A stretch of 52,407 bases of DNA from Mucilaginibacter sp. L3T2-6 (GTDB taxonomy: Bacteria > Bacteroidota > Bacteroidia > Sphingobacteriales > Sphingobacteriaceae). How positions within the stretch are numbered: position 1 is the stretch's first letter; each line of letters opens with the position of its first letter. The position numbers and the translations under genes are program-made. The stretch covers positions 1 through 52,407 of the forward strand of contig NZ_JAUMKC010000032.1 of assembly GCF_030519355.1 (NCBI RefSeq). Direction: 5' to 3'. Below the pieces are notes generated by a model that was not told the origin of the DNA, did no database searches, and saw nothing but the letters and a program-made list of their open reading frames with translations. Of the stretch, positions 34,441-42,736 are shown piece by piece.

Positions 34441-35421
34441 ATGAGATTTTTTGAAGAAAAGCGTCGCGAGGTGATGAAGCACATCGAAAAATTCATGCTT
34501 GAAAAAAAGAATGAATATTTGAAGCCCATCGACACCATTTGGCAGCCATCAGACTTTCTGCCCGATTCATCGCGTGATACCTTCTTCAGCGAAATTAAGG
34601 AACTGCGCGAAAGCGCCGAGGGCCTCAGCTACGACCTGGTTGCCGTACTGATCGGCGATACCATTACCGAAGAGGCGCTGCCCACCTATGAGTCGTGGCT
34701 TACGATGGTGGAGGGCGTATCAGACGACGAAGAAGGCGGCTGGATGCAGTGGACCCGCCACTGGACCGGCGAGGAAAACCGCCACGGCGACCTGCTGAAC
34801 AAATACCTGTACCTGAGCGGCCGGGTAAACATGCGCATGATGGAGGTTTCGACCCAATACCTCATTTCCGACGGGTTCGATATCGGCACCGGTCACGACC
34901 CGTACCGCAACTTTATATATACTTCTTTCCAGGAGCTGGCTACCAATGTTTCGCACCGCCGCGTGGCTTCGCAGGCCAAAAAGCAGGGTGATACGCTGCT
35001 CTCGAAAATGTGCGGCGTTATAGCCAGCGACGAGGCGCGGCATGCCAAGGCCTACAAATATTTTATCGAAAAGATATTTGAAGTAGACCCCAACGAGGCC
35101 ATGCTGGCCTTCGAGGATATGATGCGGAAAAAGATTGTGATGCCGGCGCACTTCCTGCGCGAGGTAGGGCTGAAGATCGGGCAAACGTTCGGTCACTTTA
35201 CCGATGCGGCGCAGCGCCTGGGCATTTATACCGCGATAGATTATGTGGACATCCTGAAAGAACTGATAGAGGACTGGAAGATCGCCCACACCCCGGACCT
35301 GAATGAAACCGGCGAAAAGGCCCGCGACTATATCATGAACCTTCCCGACCGCCTGCTTCGCGTAGCCGAGCGCATGAAAAACCCCATGCTGGAATATAAA
35401 TTCAGCTGGATAAACGGGTAG
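34441..35421 (+). CDS. acyl-ACP desaturase (soluble di-iron, stearoyl-ACP 9-desaturase family)
   Basis: This 326-aa soluble enzyme introduces a cis double bond into acyl-acyl-carrier-protein using O2 and ferredoxin. The two iron-binding motifs of the plant-type acyl-ACP desaturase family are present: EENRHGDLLNKYLYLSG (about 115) and DEARHAKAYKYF (about 197), with matching upstream Glu residues in the helical bundle (ITEEALPTYE, SFQELATN). Length is normal for bacterial members. It stands alone on the plus strand between the repeat region and the MscS gene, and ends with a hairpin terminator at 35488. Confidence 0.92.
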   Translation: MRFFEEKRREVMKHIEKFMLEKKNEYLKPIDTIWQPSDFLPDSSRDTFFSEIKELRESAEGLSYDLVAVLIGDTITEEALPTYESWLTMVEGVSDDEEGGWMQWTRHWTGEENRHGDLLNKYLYLSGRVNMRMMEVSTQYLISDGFDIGTGHDPYRNFIYTSFQELATNVSHRRVASQAKKQGDTLLSKMCGVIASDEARHAKAYKYFIEKIFEVDPNEAMLAFEDMMRKKIVMPAHFLREVGLKIGQTFGHFTDAAQRLGIYTAIDYVDILKELIEDWKIAHTPDLNETGEKARDYIMNLPDRLLRVAERMKNPMLEYKFSWING

Positions 35422-35423
35422 GG

Positions 35424-35461
35424 GAGTCCGAAAAGTCAGTAAAGTCCGAAAGGCCGGAAGA
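35424..35461. repeat. dispersed intergenic repeat, copy 2
   Basis: AAAGTCCGAAAGGCCGGAAG and the preceding GAGTCCGAAAAGTCAG are an inverted-orientation copy of the repeat at 10657-10690. Both lie just behind a coding region. Confidence 0.6.
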
Positions 35462-35487
35462 TGAAGCCGGTAATAGCGAAAAAACAT

Positions 35488-35520
35488 AAGGGGTTCCGCA
35501 GGTTTGCTGGGGCCCTTTTT
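35488..35520 (+). terminator. terminator of the desaturase gene
   Basis: AAGGGG at 35488 pairs with the CCCTT of GGGGCCCTTTTT (35509-35520), with further GG/CC pairing inside and a T-run on the plus strand. Confidence 0.65.
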
Positions 35521-35557
35521 ATTTGTTTTTCTTTACTGAATCAGGGTTCTTTCTGCA

Positions 35558-37192
35558 TCACTCCACCTTAAAGCCCGGTTTCTGGTATCCTTTGGGCTTA
35601 TAGTCGTCGGGGATCTGGATAGCGTTGCCGTCGCGCAGGGCGGTATAGTGCGGCGACATGATCTCTACCCCGGCCTCGTTGAATTTATCCTGTATATTTT
35701 GGTGCAGTTGCGAGTAAATGAGCGCCATCCTGTGCGACTGTGCCGTATATGCATTGATTTGATAGGTGACGTTAAAGTCGTTAAGGTTGGTTTGCAGTAC
35801 AAAGGGGCTGGGTGTATCGGTAATGCCTTCGGTAGCAAGGGCTGCCTGGATCAGCAGGTTGTGTACCACCTGCCAGGGTGCATCGTAGCCAATGGTAATA
35901 CTGGTATTTAATATCAGGCCAAGATTTTTTGATGATGAGGTGTAATTGATGGACGCCCCGGAAAGAATGGTGGCATTGGGCACGGTGATGTCCTCGTTCT
36001 TGATGGTGCGGATGCGGGTGACCAGCATATTTTTCTCGACCACGTCGCCGGTAATTTCGCCCACTTTTACGCGGTCGCCAATTTTAAAGGGTCGCATGTA
36101 GGTAAGCACTATCCCCGCCACCATATTGGCAATTGCCGAGGACGATCCCAACGAAAAGAGCACCCCCAGGAAAACGGTAACCCCCTGGAATACTTTTGAG
36201 TCGGAACCGGGCAGGTAGGGAAATATCACCACAAACATAAAGGCATACAGCAGCACCCTGATAATGTTATAGGTGGGCTTGGCCCATTCTGGGTAAAAGT
36301 TTTTGATGGTTACGGCGCCATTCTCAATTTCGCCCGCTATGAATTTTATCAGCCTTACTATCGACCGGGTAACAACGTATATAACAATTATGGTGAGCAG
36401 GTTGGGTATATAATGGGCTATGGCCATCAGTATATCCTTCAGCGGGGTTAACACGTAGCCTAATAGCTGGGTGGCAACAGGTTTGGTAAACGGAAAAATC
36501 AGGAACGCTACGGGCAGGGCCAGGTAGATAAGCAGCGCTATAATGATAAGCCGGGCCACCCTTATGGCGCTGGTAAGCAGGGGCAGCAGGCGGTTGGCAT
36601 AGCCTATGGGAGCGCCTTTTGCTTTCAGTTTCTCGAGCCGGCTTTCCCAGCCGAGCAGTATCTTTAGCTTTATCCATCGGAAGCCTTTATTTACCACCCA
36701 GATGAGCAGTAACAGGATGGTGACAACAGCCAGCGCCTCCAGTATGTTAGTGATGGTTTGCTTAACACTGCCGCTCTCGAAGGCATTGCCGGTTTTCGTT
36801 TTCAGTAAGGCAAGATAATTGGCAGCCAGCGCCGGGCGGCCGAGTTCGGAAAATTTGGCGTCGGCATTAGTGATGGCCATTATCAGCTGCGATTTGTAGC
36901 TGATGACCGATAGGGCGGTGTCGTTTTTGAGGGTGAGGGAATCGGCATTGAAATCCAGGGTAGAAATTATCTGGCTGATGCGGCTGCTCACCACATGGGC
37001 CCGCTCCCGGGCATCGATCAAACCCTGGCCCGCGTAAAATTTGAACAGCGTGTCGTGGTTCACAACCACCGGCTGACCAATGACCGCGGTGCGCAGCGTA
37101 TCGGGCGGCGAGGGCTTTACAGGTCGCTTAATTTGCGCATCGGCAAAAACGGAGATCAGGAGCAGTATCGGCAAGAAATATATTTTTCGCAT
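35558..37192 (-). CDS. MscS-family mechanosensitive ion channel
   Basis: This 544-aa protein has a signal peptide (MRKIYFLPILLLISVFADAQ) and a periplasmic region to about residue 150, followed by about five membrane helices. The pore-lining TM3 and beta domain typical of MscS come next: FLGVLFSLGSSSAIANMVAG (about 338-357), then MRPFKIGDRVKVGEITGDVV and VPNATILSGASINYTS. The C-terminal alpha/beta domain ends near 530. Such channels release solutes when membrane tension rises during osmotic downshock. The long N-terminus places it among the larger MscS homologues. It converges with the desaturase. Confidence 0.93.
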   Translation of the reverse strand: MRKIYFLPILLLISVFADAQIKRPVKPSPPDTLRTAVIGQPVVVNHDTLFKFYAGQGLIDARERAHVVSSRISQIISTLDFNADSLTLKNDTALSVISYKSQLIMAITNADAKFSELGRPALAANYLALLKTKTGNAFESGSVKQTITNILEALAVVTILLLLIWVVNKGFRWIKLKILLGWESRLEKLKAKGAPIGYANRLLPLLTSAIRVARLIIIALLIYLALPVAFLIFPFTKPVATQLLGYVLTPLKDILMAIAHYIPNLLTIIVIYVVTRSIVRLIKFIAGEIENGAVTIKNFYPEWAKPTYNIIRVLLYAFMFVVIFPYLPGSDSKVFQGVTVFLGVLFSLGSSSAIANMVAGIVLTYMRPFKIGDRVKVGEITGDVVEKNMLVTRIRTIKNEDITVPNATILSGASINYTSSSKNLGLILNTSITIGYDAPWQVVHNLLIQAALATEGITDTPSPFVLQTNLNDFNVTYQINAYTAQSHRMALIYSQLHQNIQDKFNEAGVEIMSPHYTALRDGNAIQIPDDYKPKGYQKPGFKVE

Positions 37193-37274
37193 CTGTTCAG
37201 GCTTTTTTATTAAAGCTACTCAATTAAATCGACGTATCATCCGGCGGGCGCATTTAAGTCTCCCGGATGATATA

Positions 37275-37604
37275 CTAGCCTTCCTGTACCAGCGACACGC
37301 CTGCGCCACCGGAATACTCGTCGAAAAGCGAGTTTAAAATGGACTCGACTGTTATAGAGTTGATATCGTCGACATAATGTTCGGAGCGGGTAATGTTAAG
37401 GTTTTGGCCAAAGGGTTCGATGCGGAATAAAATGCTGTCGCCATACAGTTCCGGCTGGGTGATATGGATAGCGCCGTTGCTGTTTTCAACGCTGAAATTT
37501 ATGCCGCTCTGTTTCTGCCCGTGAAAAAGCGGGTTCAGCTTTTGGCTGATGAGCTCATAAAGGTCGGCAATATTGATTGTTTTATGCAGGTTGATGATTT
37601 TCAT
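37275..37604 (-). CDS. hypothetical protein, 109 aa
   Basis: From ATG 37604 the protein begins MKIINLHKTINIADLYELIS. The open frame extends upstream to 37709, but only into the tandem repeat that follows, so the shorter start is chosen. No domain is recognised. It is small, cytoplasmic, mixed alpha/beta and mildly acidic (FSVENSNGAIHITQPELYGD, SLFDEYSGGAG). It lies 82 bp upstream of the MscS gene on the same strand and could be co-transcribed with it. Confidence 0.6.
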   Translation of the reverse strand: MKIINLHKTINIADLYELISQKLNPLFHGQKQSGINFSVENSNGAIHITQPELYGDSILFRIEPFGQNLNITRSEHYVDDINSITVESILNSLFDEYSGGAGVSLVQEG

Positions 37605-37680
37605 GGTGGATATCGTTGGTTTAATAATTACAAGTGCGCGGCGATATTTGTTTGATCTTTGAATAATAGGCACAAAGCTT

Positions 37681-38730
37681 GCGCAACCGCGGGGTGCCAT
37701 GTGGCGCACCTAACGGAGCGCTGTCCCCTTATTGTGTTTTTCTACTACCAATATTTGCCCCCGCCGGGGGCGTGCATGGCCGGCAATACATATTCGGTTT
37801 AGCATTTTTATTTTCACGTGCCAATTTTCGGTCCCCACGCTTGAACTTCACAGGCTCCGCCAGGAGCCCAATATTGGTAGCAAAATAATTAACCCAAACC
37901 AACGCTTCGTAGGTGCGCAACCCCGGGGTGCTATGTGGCGCACCTAACGGAGCGCTCACCCCTTATTTATCTTTTTCTACCAATATTTGCCCCCGCCGGG
38001 GGCGTGCATGGCCGGCAATGCATATTTGATTTGGCCTTTTTATTTTTCACGTGCCAATTTTCGGTCCCACGCTTGAACCTTCACAGGCTCAGCCAGGAGC
38101 CCAATATTGATAGCAAGATAATTAAATCAAGCCGGCGCTCCGTAGGTGCGTAACCCCGGGGTGCTATGTGGCGCACGTAAAGGGACGTTGCCCCCCTTAT
38201 TGTTTTTTCTACCAATATTTGTCCTCGCTGGGGGGCGTGCATGGCCGGCAATGCATATTTGATTTAGCATTTTTATTTTCACGTGCCAATTTTCGGTCCC
38301 ACGCTTGAACTTCATAGGCTCCGCCAGGAACCCAATATTGGTAGCAAAATAATTAACCCAAACCAACGCTCCGTAGGTGCGTAACCCCGGGTGCTATGTG
38401 GCGCACGTAACGGAGCGCTGCCCCCTTATTGTTTTTTTCTACCAATATTTGCCCCCGCCGGGGGCGTGCATGGCCGGCAATACATAATCGGTTTGGCCTT
38501 TTTATTTTTCACGCCAATTTTCGGTCCAACGCTTGAACTTCACAGGCTCCGCCAGGAGCCCAATATTGGTAGCAAAATAATTAACCCAAACCAATGCTCT
38601 GTAGGTGCGCCACCCCGGGGTGCTATGTGGCGCACGTAACGGAGCGCCGCCCCTCTATTTGTGTTTTTCTACCAATATTTGCCCCTGCTGGGGGCATGCA
38701 TGGCGATAATACATATTCGGTTTGGCCTTT
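37681..38730. repeat. five-unit tandem repeat of about 231 bp with CTACCAATATT palindromes
   Basis: Units start at 37681, 37915, 38148, 38379 and 38607 (spacing 234, 233, 231 and 228 bp); the fifth is truncated. Each unit contains, in order, GTGCTATGTGGCGCAC, TAACGGAGCGC, CTACCAATATTTG, a GC hairpin (GCCCCCGCCGGGGGC in most), CACGTGCCAATTTTCGGTC, CAGGCTCCGCCAGGAGCC, AATATTGGTAGCAAAATAAT and CGCTCCGTAGGTGCG. CTACCAATATT and AATATTGGTAG are inverted copies, as are TAACGGAGCG and CGCTCCGTAG, so each unit can fold as a nested palindrome. The last unit runs into the upstream region of the aldo/keto reductase and lengthens its open frame artificially. Confidence 0.92.
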
Positions 38731-38788
38731 GCCTTTCCCTTTCCCTTTTCCCCGTCATTCCCTAACTTTACCGTCAAACACCACCAAT

Positions 38789-39811
38789 ATGAAATACAAA
38801 TTACTGGGCCGCTCGGGCCTTAAAGTTTCTGAATTATGTTTGGGCAGCATGGGCTTCGGCACTGAGGCCGGCTGGGGGGCCGATAAAGACGCCAGCTTCG
38901 ATATTATGGACGCCTTTGCCAACGCGGGAGGCAATTTTATCGATACCGCCAATATCTACAAGCTGGGCGCCAGCGAAAAGATAATAGGGGAGTATGTTAG
39001 CCACCACGACCGCGATTACTTCGTGCTGGCCACCAAGTACTCGCTGAAGGATAACATCACCAACCCTAACGCCTCAGGCAATAACCGCAAAAACATGATG
39101 CGCAGCGTAGAAGAAAGCCTGAAACGCCTGAAAACAGATTTTATAGATGTACTTTACCTTCACATCTGGGACGACCTGACCCCCATTGACGAAGTTCTCC
39201 GCGCTATGGATGACCTGATCCGGCAAGGCAAGGTAACCTATGCCGCGATCAGTGATACACCCGCCTGGGTAGTCGCTAAAGGCAATACGCTGGCGGAATT
39301 GATGGGCTGGAGCCAGTTTGTGGCCCTGCAGGTTGAATACAGCCTGCTTGCCCGGACGCCGGAGCGCGAGCTGATTCCTATGGCCAAACACTTCGGCATG
39401 ACGGTAACGCCATGGGCCCCTTTGGGCGGCGGTGCGCTTACCGGCAAATACCTGCGCGGCGAGCAGGGACGTATTAAGGAAGAAAGCGTGCGCCGCGGCG
39501 ACCGTGCGGTGAATATTACCAAAGTTGTCATAGATATTGCTGACGAGCTTGGCGTATCGCCCGGCAATGTAGCCCTGAAATGGACAATGCAGCAAGGCTT
39601 TTCTTCTATACCCGTGGTAGGCGCAACCAAGCTTAATCAGTTAGAAGACAACCTTAAAACCGTAGGTGTGGAGCTGACACCGGCACAATTAAAAAAACTG
39701 GATGAGGCCAGCGCCATACAATTAGGCTTCCCCGGCGATTTCTTCAGGGAAGATGCCGTAAAAACCAATACCTTCGGCGGATTTTATGATAAAGTAGAGA
39801 AGAGGGTTTAG
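38789..39811 (+). CDS. aldo/keto reductase
   Basis: This 340-aa NADPH-dependent oxidoreductase has the AKR (beta/alpha)8 barrel: MKYKLLGRSGLKVSELCLGS, then GNFIDTANIYKLGASEKIIG with the catalytic Asp and Tyr (about 52-58), and LATKYSLKDN with the catalytic Lys (about 79-86). FIDVLYLHIWDDLTPIDEVL carries the catalytic His. SSIPVVGATKLNQLEDNL is the cofactor-binding end. ATG 38789 is chosen because it begins the conserved AKR N-terminus; the frame is open upstream only through the tandem repeat. The substrate is unknown. A strong terminator follows. Confidence 0.92.
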   Translation: MKYKLLGRSGLKVSELCLGSMGFGTEAGWGADKDASFDIMDAFANAGGNFIDTANIYKLGASEKIIGEYVSHHDRDYFVLATKYSLKDNITNPNASGNNRKNMMRSVEESLKRLKTDFIDVLYLHIWDDLTPIDEVLRAMDDLIRQGKVTYAAISDTPAWVVAKGNTLAELMGWSQFVALQVEYSLLARTPERELIPMAKHFGMTVTPWAPLGGGALTGKYLRGEQGRIKEESVRRGDRAVNITKVVIDIADELGVSPGNVALKWTMQQGFSSIPVVGATKLNQLEDNLKTVGVELTPAQLKKLDEASAIQLGFPGDFFREDAVKTNTFGGFYDKVEKRV

Positions 39812-39852
39812 TTGAAAATGGCGGCTTATTGCGGCCAGGTATCAAAAAAACA

Positions 39853-39887
39853 AGAGCCCCTGACAACGTCAGGGGCTCTCTTTTTTT
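39853..39887 (+). terminator. strong rho-independent terminator of the aldo/keto reductase
   Basis: AGAGCCCCTGAC (39853-39864) and GTCAGGGGCTCT (39868-39879) form a perfect 12-bp stem with a 3-nt loop, followed by a C and seven T. Confidence 0.93.
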
Positions 39888-40164
39888 GCGAACCAAATAA
39901 GGTCTAGGGACGACATAAAGGTAGTACCGGCATGCGTTACGGCGCAAACGTAGTGTCACGTAACTTTACTAGGTGTTTACCGCAAAAATCTTACGTAAAA
40001 ACCGCAATATTTTACCTTTGGTACAGTATTTATTGATACAGTTAAAAATTAATTAAGGGTTGATGTTTGTATCCCTTCAAATTACGTGCGCGGTTATAAA
40101 ACATAATCCGTTATGTTTTGCACAACGGGTGATAGAAGCGGTAAGAAATCTTGGTGAAATAATC

Positions 40165-40659
40165 TTATTCTATTGCCAGTAGTTCATCCAAATTATTAAG
40201 ACTTGCGGCCGTGCCTTCCTTAAAGCCTCCTTCAGCAAACATTTTAATGGTTGAATCATCCTCAAATAAAATTACCTGGTCAACCTTTGACCGGTCTCCT
40301 CCAATGGCAGCGAATTTGGCATCCTTGTAACTCGCCGGGCCGCCGAGAAGGGGGTTACCCGCGCCGTCACAAAACTTACCGATTGTCGAAATAGCCTTTT
40401 TGACATCTATCCCGGTAAATTCAGCATACACCCAATGGCGCTGGCCCTCGGTGCCCACCATAGCATATAACCATACGCCTCCGACGGTAAAATCCCAGGT
40501 TTTGGTTTCCGCACGCCAGGGCTTTGGGGCGATCCACTTTTCAATCAGAGAGGGCTCTGTCCAGGCCCGCCATACTTTTTCAACCGGGGCGTTGAATTCA
40601 CGCGATATATAGATCTTTTTCGCGGCCATGTCGGTTTCGAAAACAAAGTTGTTGGTCAT
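40165..40659 (-). CDS. SRPBCC (AHSA1-like) domain protein
   Basis: This 164-aa protein has the START/Bet v1-like pattern of the AHSA1 family: KIYISREFNAPVEKVWRAWT near residue 14, LIEKWIAPKPWRAE, the central GGVWLYAMVGTEGQRHWVYA, and a final amphipathic helix (GGFKEGTAASLNNLDELLAI). Proteins of this type bind hydrophobic ligands and are often encoded directly behind an ArsR-type regulator, exactly as here (12 bp after it). Members of such pairs are frequently annotated as stress or environmental-sensing proteins; the ligand is unknown. Confidence 0.88.
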   Translation of the reverse strand: MTNNFVFETDMAAKKIYISREFNAPVEKVWRAWTEPSLIEKWIAPKPWRAETKTWDFTVGGVWLYAMVGTEGQRHWVYAEFTGIDVKKAISTIGKFCDGAGNPLLGGPASYKDAKFAAIGGDRSKVDQVILFEDDSTIKMFAEGGFKEGTAASLNNLDELLAIE

Positions 40660-40671
40660 AACGGTTTGGGT

Positions 40672-40977
40672 TTATAGTTCTTCTAACAGGTTATCCAATT
40701 GGTCGAAGCGGCTTTCCCACATTTTGCGGAATTGCTCCATCCAGATATCGATCTCCTTCATTTTTTCGGGGACGACATGATAATATATTTCCCTGCCGCT
40801 TTGTTTTTGCGCAACCACTTCGCATTCCGTCAGTATCTTAATGTGCTTGGACACCGCCTGGCGCGTGCTGTCGAAATGCTCGGCAAGGGCATTGGGCGTC
40901 ATGGCCTGTACAATTAATAGGGTAAGAATGGCCCTGCGGGTGGGATCGGCTATGGCCTGGAAAACATCTCGTCTCAT
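40672..40977 (-). CDS. ArsR/SmtB-family HTH regulator
   Basis: This 101-aa winged-helix repressor-type protein shows QAIADPTRRAILTLLIVQAM, the recognition helix region LAEHFDSTRQAVSKHIKILT (about 31-50), and the wing EVVAQKQSGREIYYHVVPEK. It has no Cys-Val-Cys metal site, so it is not an arsenic or zinc sensor of the classical type. It heads a two-gene operon with the SRPBCC gene, which it probably autoregulates. Confidence 0.9.
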   Translation of the reverse strand: MRRDVFQAIADPTRRAILTLLIVQAMTPNALAEHFDSTRQAVSKHIKILTECEVVAQKQSGREIYYHVVPEKMKEIDIWMEQFRKMWESRFDQLDNLLEEL

Positions 40978-41119
40978 AGTATCGCAAAAATTACTACAAA
41001 TATATGTGCAACTTTTTGGTTGCGGAAAATTATTTTATAATATTTGTGTAATTTGATTTCATATACGAATGATAACTTTTATTCATCATAAAACATAAGG
41101 AGATTTTACAACCGATAAA

Positions 41120-41566
41120 ATGATCACAATGGACGTACAGGTACAAATAGACGAATATATCTCCGGTCAGCCCGAAGTAAAACGCGGTGAGATGCAAACT
41201 TTGCATGCGCGTATACTCCAGGCATTGCCAGGATGCAAATTATGGTTCGAGGACGGTAAAAACAGCGAGGGCAAAGTGGTCAGCAACCCCAATATAGGCT
41301 ATGGCTCCTACACCATGAAATATGCCGGCGGCGCAACCCGCGAGTTTTTCCAAATCGGCCTAAGCGCCAATACAACCGGGATATCTGTTTATATTCTTGG
41401 TATCCCGGACAAAACCTATTTATCCCAAACCTATGGCAAAGATCTCGGTAAGGCCAGCATAACCGGCTATTGCATTAAGTTTAAAAAGCTGGCGGATATC
41501 AACCTTGATGTGCTGGAAAGAGCTGTAAAGGATGGGATGGAGATTTCGGGGGAAAGTAGATTTTAG
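41120..41566 (+). CDS. DUF1801-type protein (YdhG/YdeI-like)
   Basis: This 148-aa protein has the pattern of the small DUF1801/YdhG-like family: VQIDEYISGQPEVKRGEMQT, then LHARILQALPGCKLWFEDGK (about 27-46), the core IGYGSYTMKYAGGATREFFQ and IGLSANTTGISVYILGI, and a C-terminal helix LADINLDVLERAVKDGMEIS. ATG 41120 and ATG 41129 are both possible starts. Function is unknown in the family. It is divergent from the ArsR gene. Confidence 0.7.
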   Translation: MITMDVQVQIDEYISGQPEVKRGEMQTLHARILQALPGCKLWFEDGKNSEGKVVSNPNIGYGSYTMKYAGGATREFFQIGLSANTTGISVYILGIPDKTYLSQTYGKDLGKASITGYCIKFKKLADINLDVLERAVKDGMEISGESRF

Positions 41567-41595
41567 GATAAGATACGTCATGCTGGCCGTCGCCG

Positions 41596-41719
41596 GTTCA
41601 AGTGTCTCACTTGAACCCAAAACGCCTGTCAGCGTCCCGCTGACGACACAGATAATTTAAAAGGCTTACATTGCCATAAAAAAAACTTTCCCGCCGTTGT
41701 TGGTGTTGTCACCAACAAC
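41596..41719. repeat. three successive perfect hairpins
   Basis: GTTCAAGTG-TCT-CACTTGAAC (41596-41616), GTCAGCG-TCC-CGCTGAC (41628-41644) and GTTGTTGGTG-TTGT-CACCAACAAC (41696-41719) lie in a row downstream of the DUF1801 gene. None has a long T-run, although TTGCCATAAAAAAAACTTTC separates the last two. They look like a composite intergenic palindromic element. Confidence 0.8.
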
Positions 41720-41796
41720 ACGATGACGTCTGTGACTAGCAAAAAGCCGCAGGACAATTGTAAGCGAGCGACTTTCAGCAAACAAGGGCGAGAAAA

Positions 41797-42573
41797 CTAA
41801 GTTTCAGAAGTTAAATCTAGTGTATAAATTGGCTGCTTAAAACTATCTAACACTTTAATAACTGAGCCTTCTAAAACAATTTCTTTGAATTGCCATGCAA
41901 AAATGATTTCATCTGGCAAAGTAATAAGTATTTCCTTATTAACCACAACTTCGTTTTTCTTCGTCAGCATAAGGGTAAGACTGAAAAAGTCCATTGTCAT
42001 CCTACAATTTAAAACAGCCTTTATTCCGATGTCTTTAAATGTTTTAGATTTAAATTCCCACTCATTTTCGTAACCATTCTCTTTGAGTTCCTCAAGCTTT
42101 ATTAAAAGATATTTTACCGGAACCTTATGTGTTTGCGATGCTTTACCTATTCCAGCTTTGTATAGCTCAATGAAGAAATCAGGCAAGTCTTTTTTCGGTA
42201 ATTTATCATATTTATTTTGATCAAAAAGAACAGAAACACGTAATGTGTTTTCAAATACGTAATTAGGGGCCACGGTAAATTGGCAGGCGCTTATAAATAG
42301 TCTATTATATCCAACTGGTTCAAAATCGATAGCCTTGACTTGCCTTCTCAAATAATTTCCGATAAACCGACAATGAATTGAAAAATCAGATGTGTATTTT
42401 TTAGGCGTATGAAGATTTTCTTCATAGTCCAGTTCCAAAGAAATGTCTCTTATAGCTTTCATTATGGTTGTATTCAATATCCCCCAAATTAAGTTATTGG
42501 AATTGTGCTCGCTCTTTTTATCAAAGCGCTGTCCGGATACTAGCGGGTCAATACTATTGTTCAATTGTCCCAT
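41797..42573 (-). CDS. hypothetical protein, 258 aa
   Basis: From ATG 42573 the protein begins MGQLNNSIDPLVSGQRFDKK. A TTG at 42597 would add eight residues. I recognise no domain: no signal peptide, no membrane helix and no known catalytic motif. It contains SIHCRFIGNYLRRQVKAIDF, FDQNKYDKLPKKDLPDFFIE and a C-terminal beta-rich part (LMLTKKNEVVVNKEILITLP). The DNA is clearly AT-rich compared with flanking genes, which suggests acquisition by transfer. It stands alone between the hairpin cluster and the clpC terminator. Confidence 0.65.
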   Translation of the reverse strand: MGQLNNSIDPLVSGQRFDKKSEHNSNNLIWGILNTTIMKAIRDISLELDYEENLHTPKKYTSDFSIHCRFIGNYLRRQVKAIDFEPVGYNRLFISACQFTVAPNYVFENTLRVSVLFDQNKYDKLPKKDLPDFFIELYKAGIGKASQTHKVPVKYLLIKLEELKENGYENEWEFKSKTFKDIGIKAVLNCRMTMDFFSLTLMLTKKNEVVVNKEILITLPDEIIFAWQFKEIVLEGSVIKVLDSFKQPIYTLDLTSET

Positions 42574-42682
42574 TATCTCGTTAGTCCGGATGCGCAATCA
42601 GCGAAAAGCCCATTAAAGTGAAATTACAAATATCATATTATTCAAATCCAGACCACAAATCCGGAGTAAAGGACTAAAACAA

Positions 42683-42714
42683 AAAACCCGGCCGTGCTTC
42701 GCACGCCGGGGTTT
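42683..42714. terminator. terminator downstream of clpC
   Basis: AAAACCCGG, then CGTGC, pairs with GCACG, then CCGGGGTTTT, around TTC. A-run and T-run flank it on the two sides, so it can act in both directions. It lies 23 bp after the clpC stop codon. Confidence 0.85.
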
Positions 42715-42736
42715 TCAATATCGATTAAAAAAATAA

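Noticed and set aside
37681..38730. The 231-bp array as a CRISPR-like locus
   Set aside because: Units are whole tandem copies with internal palindromes, with no short conserved repeat separated by unique spacers.
38594..38788. A 65-codon extension of the aldo/keto reductase
   Set aside because: It is encoded by the fifth unit of the tandem repeat; the conserved reductase N-terminus starts at ATG 38789.
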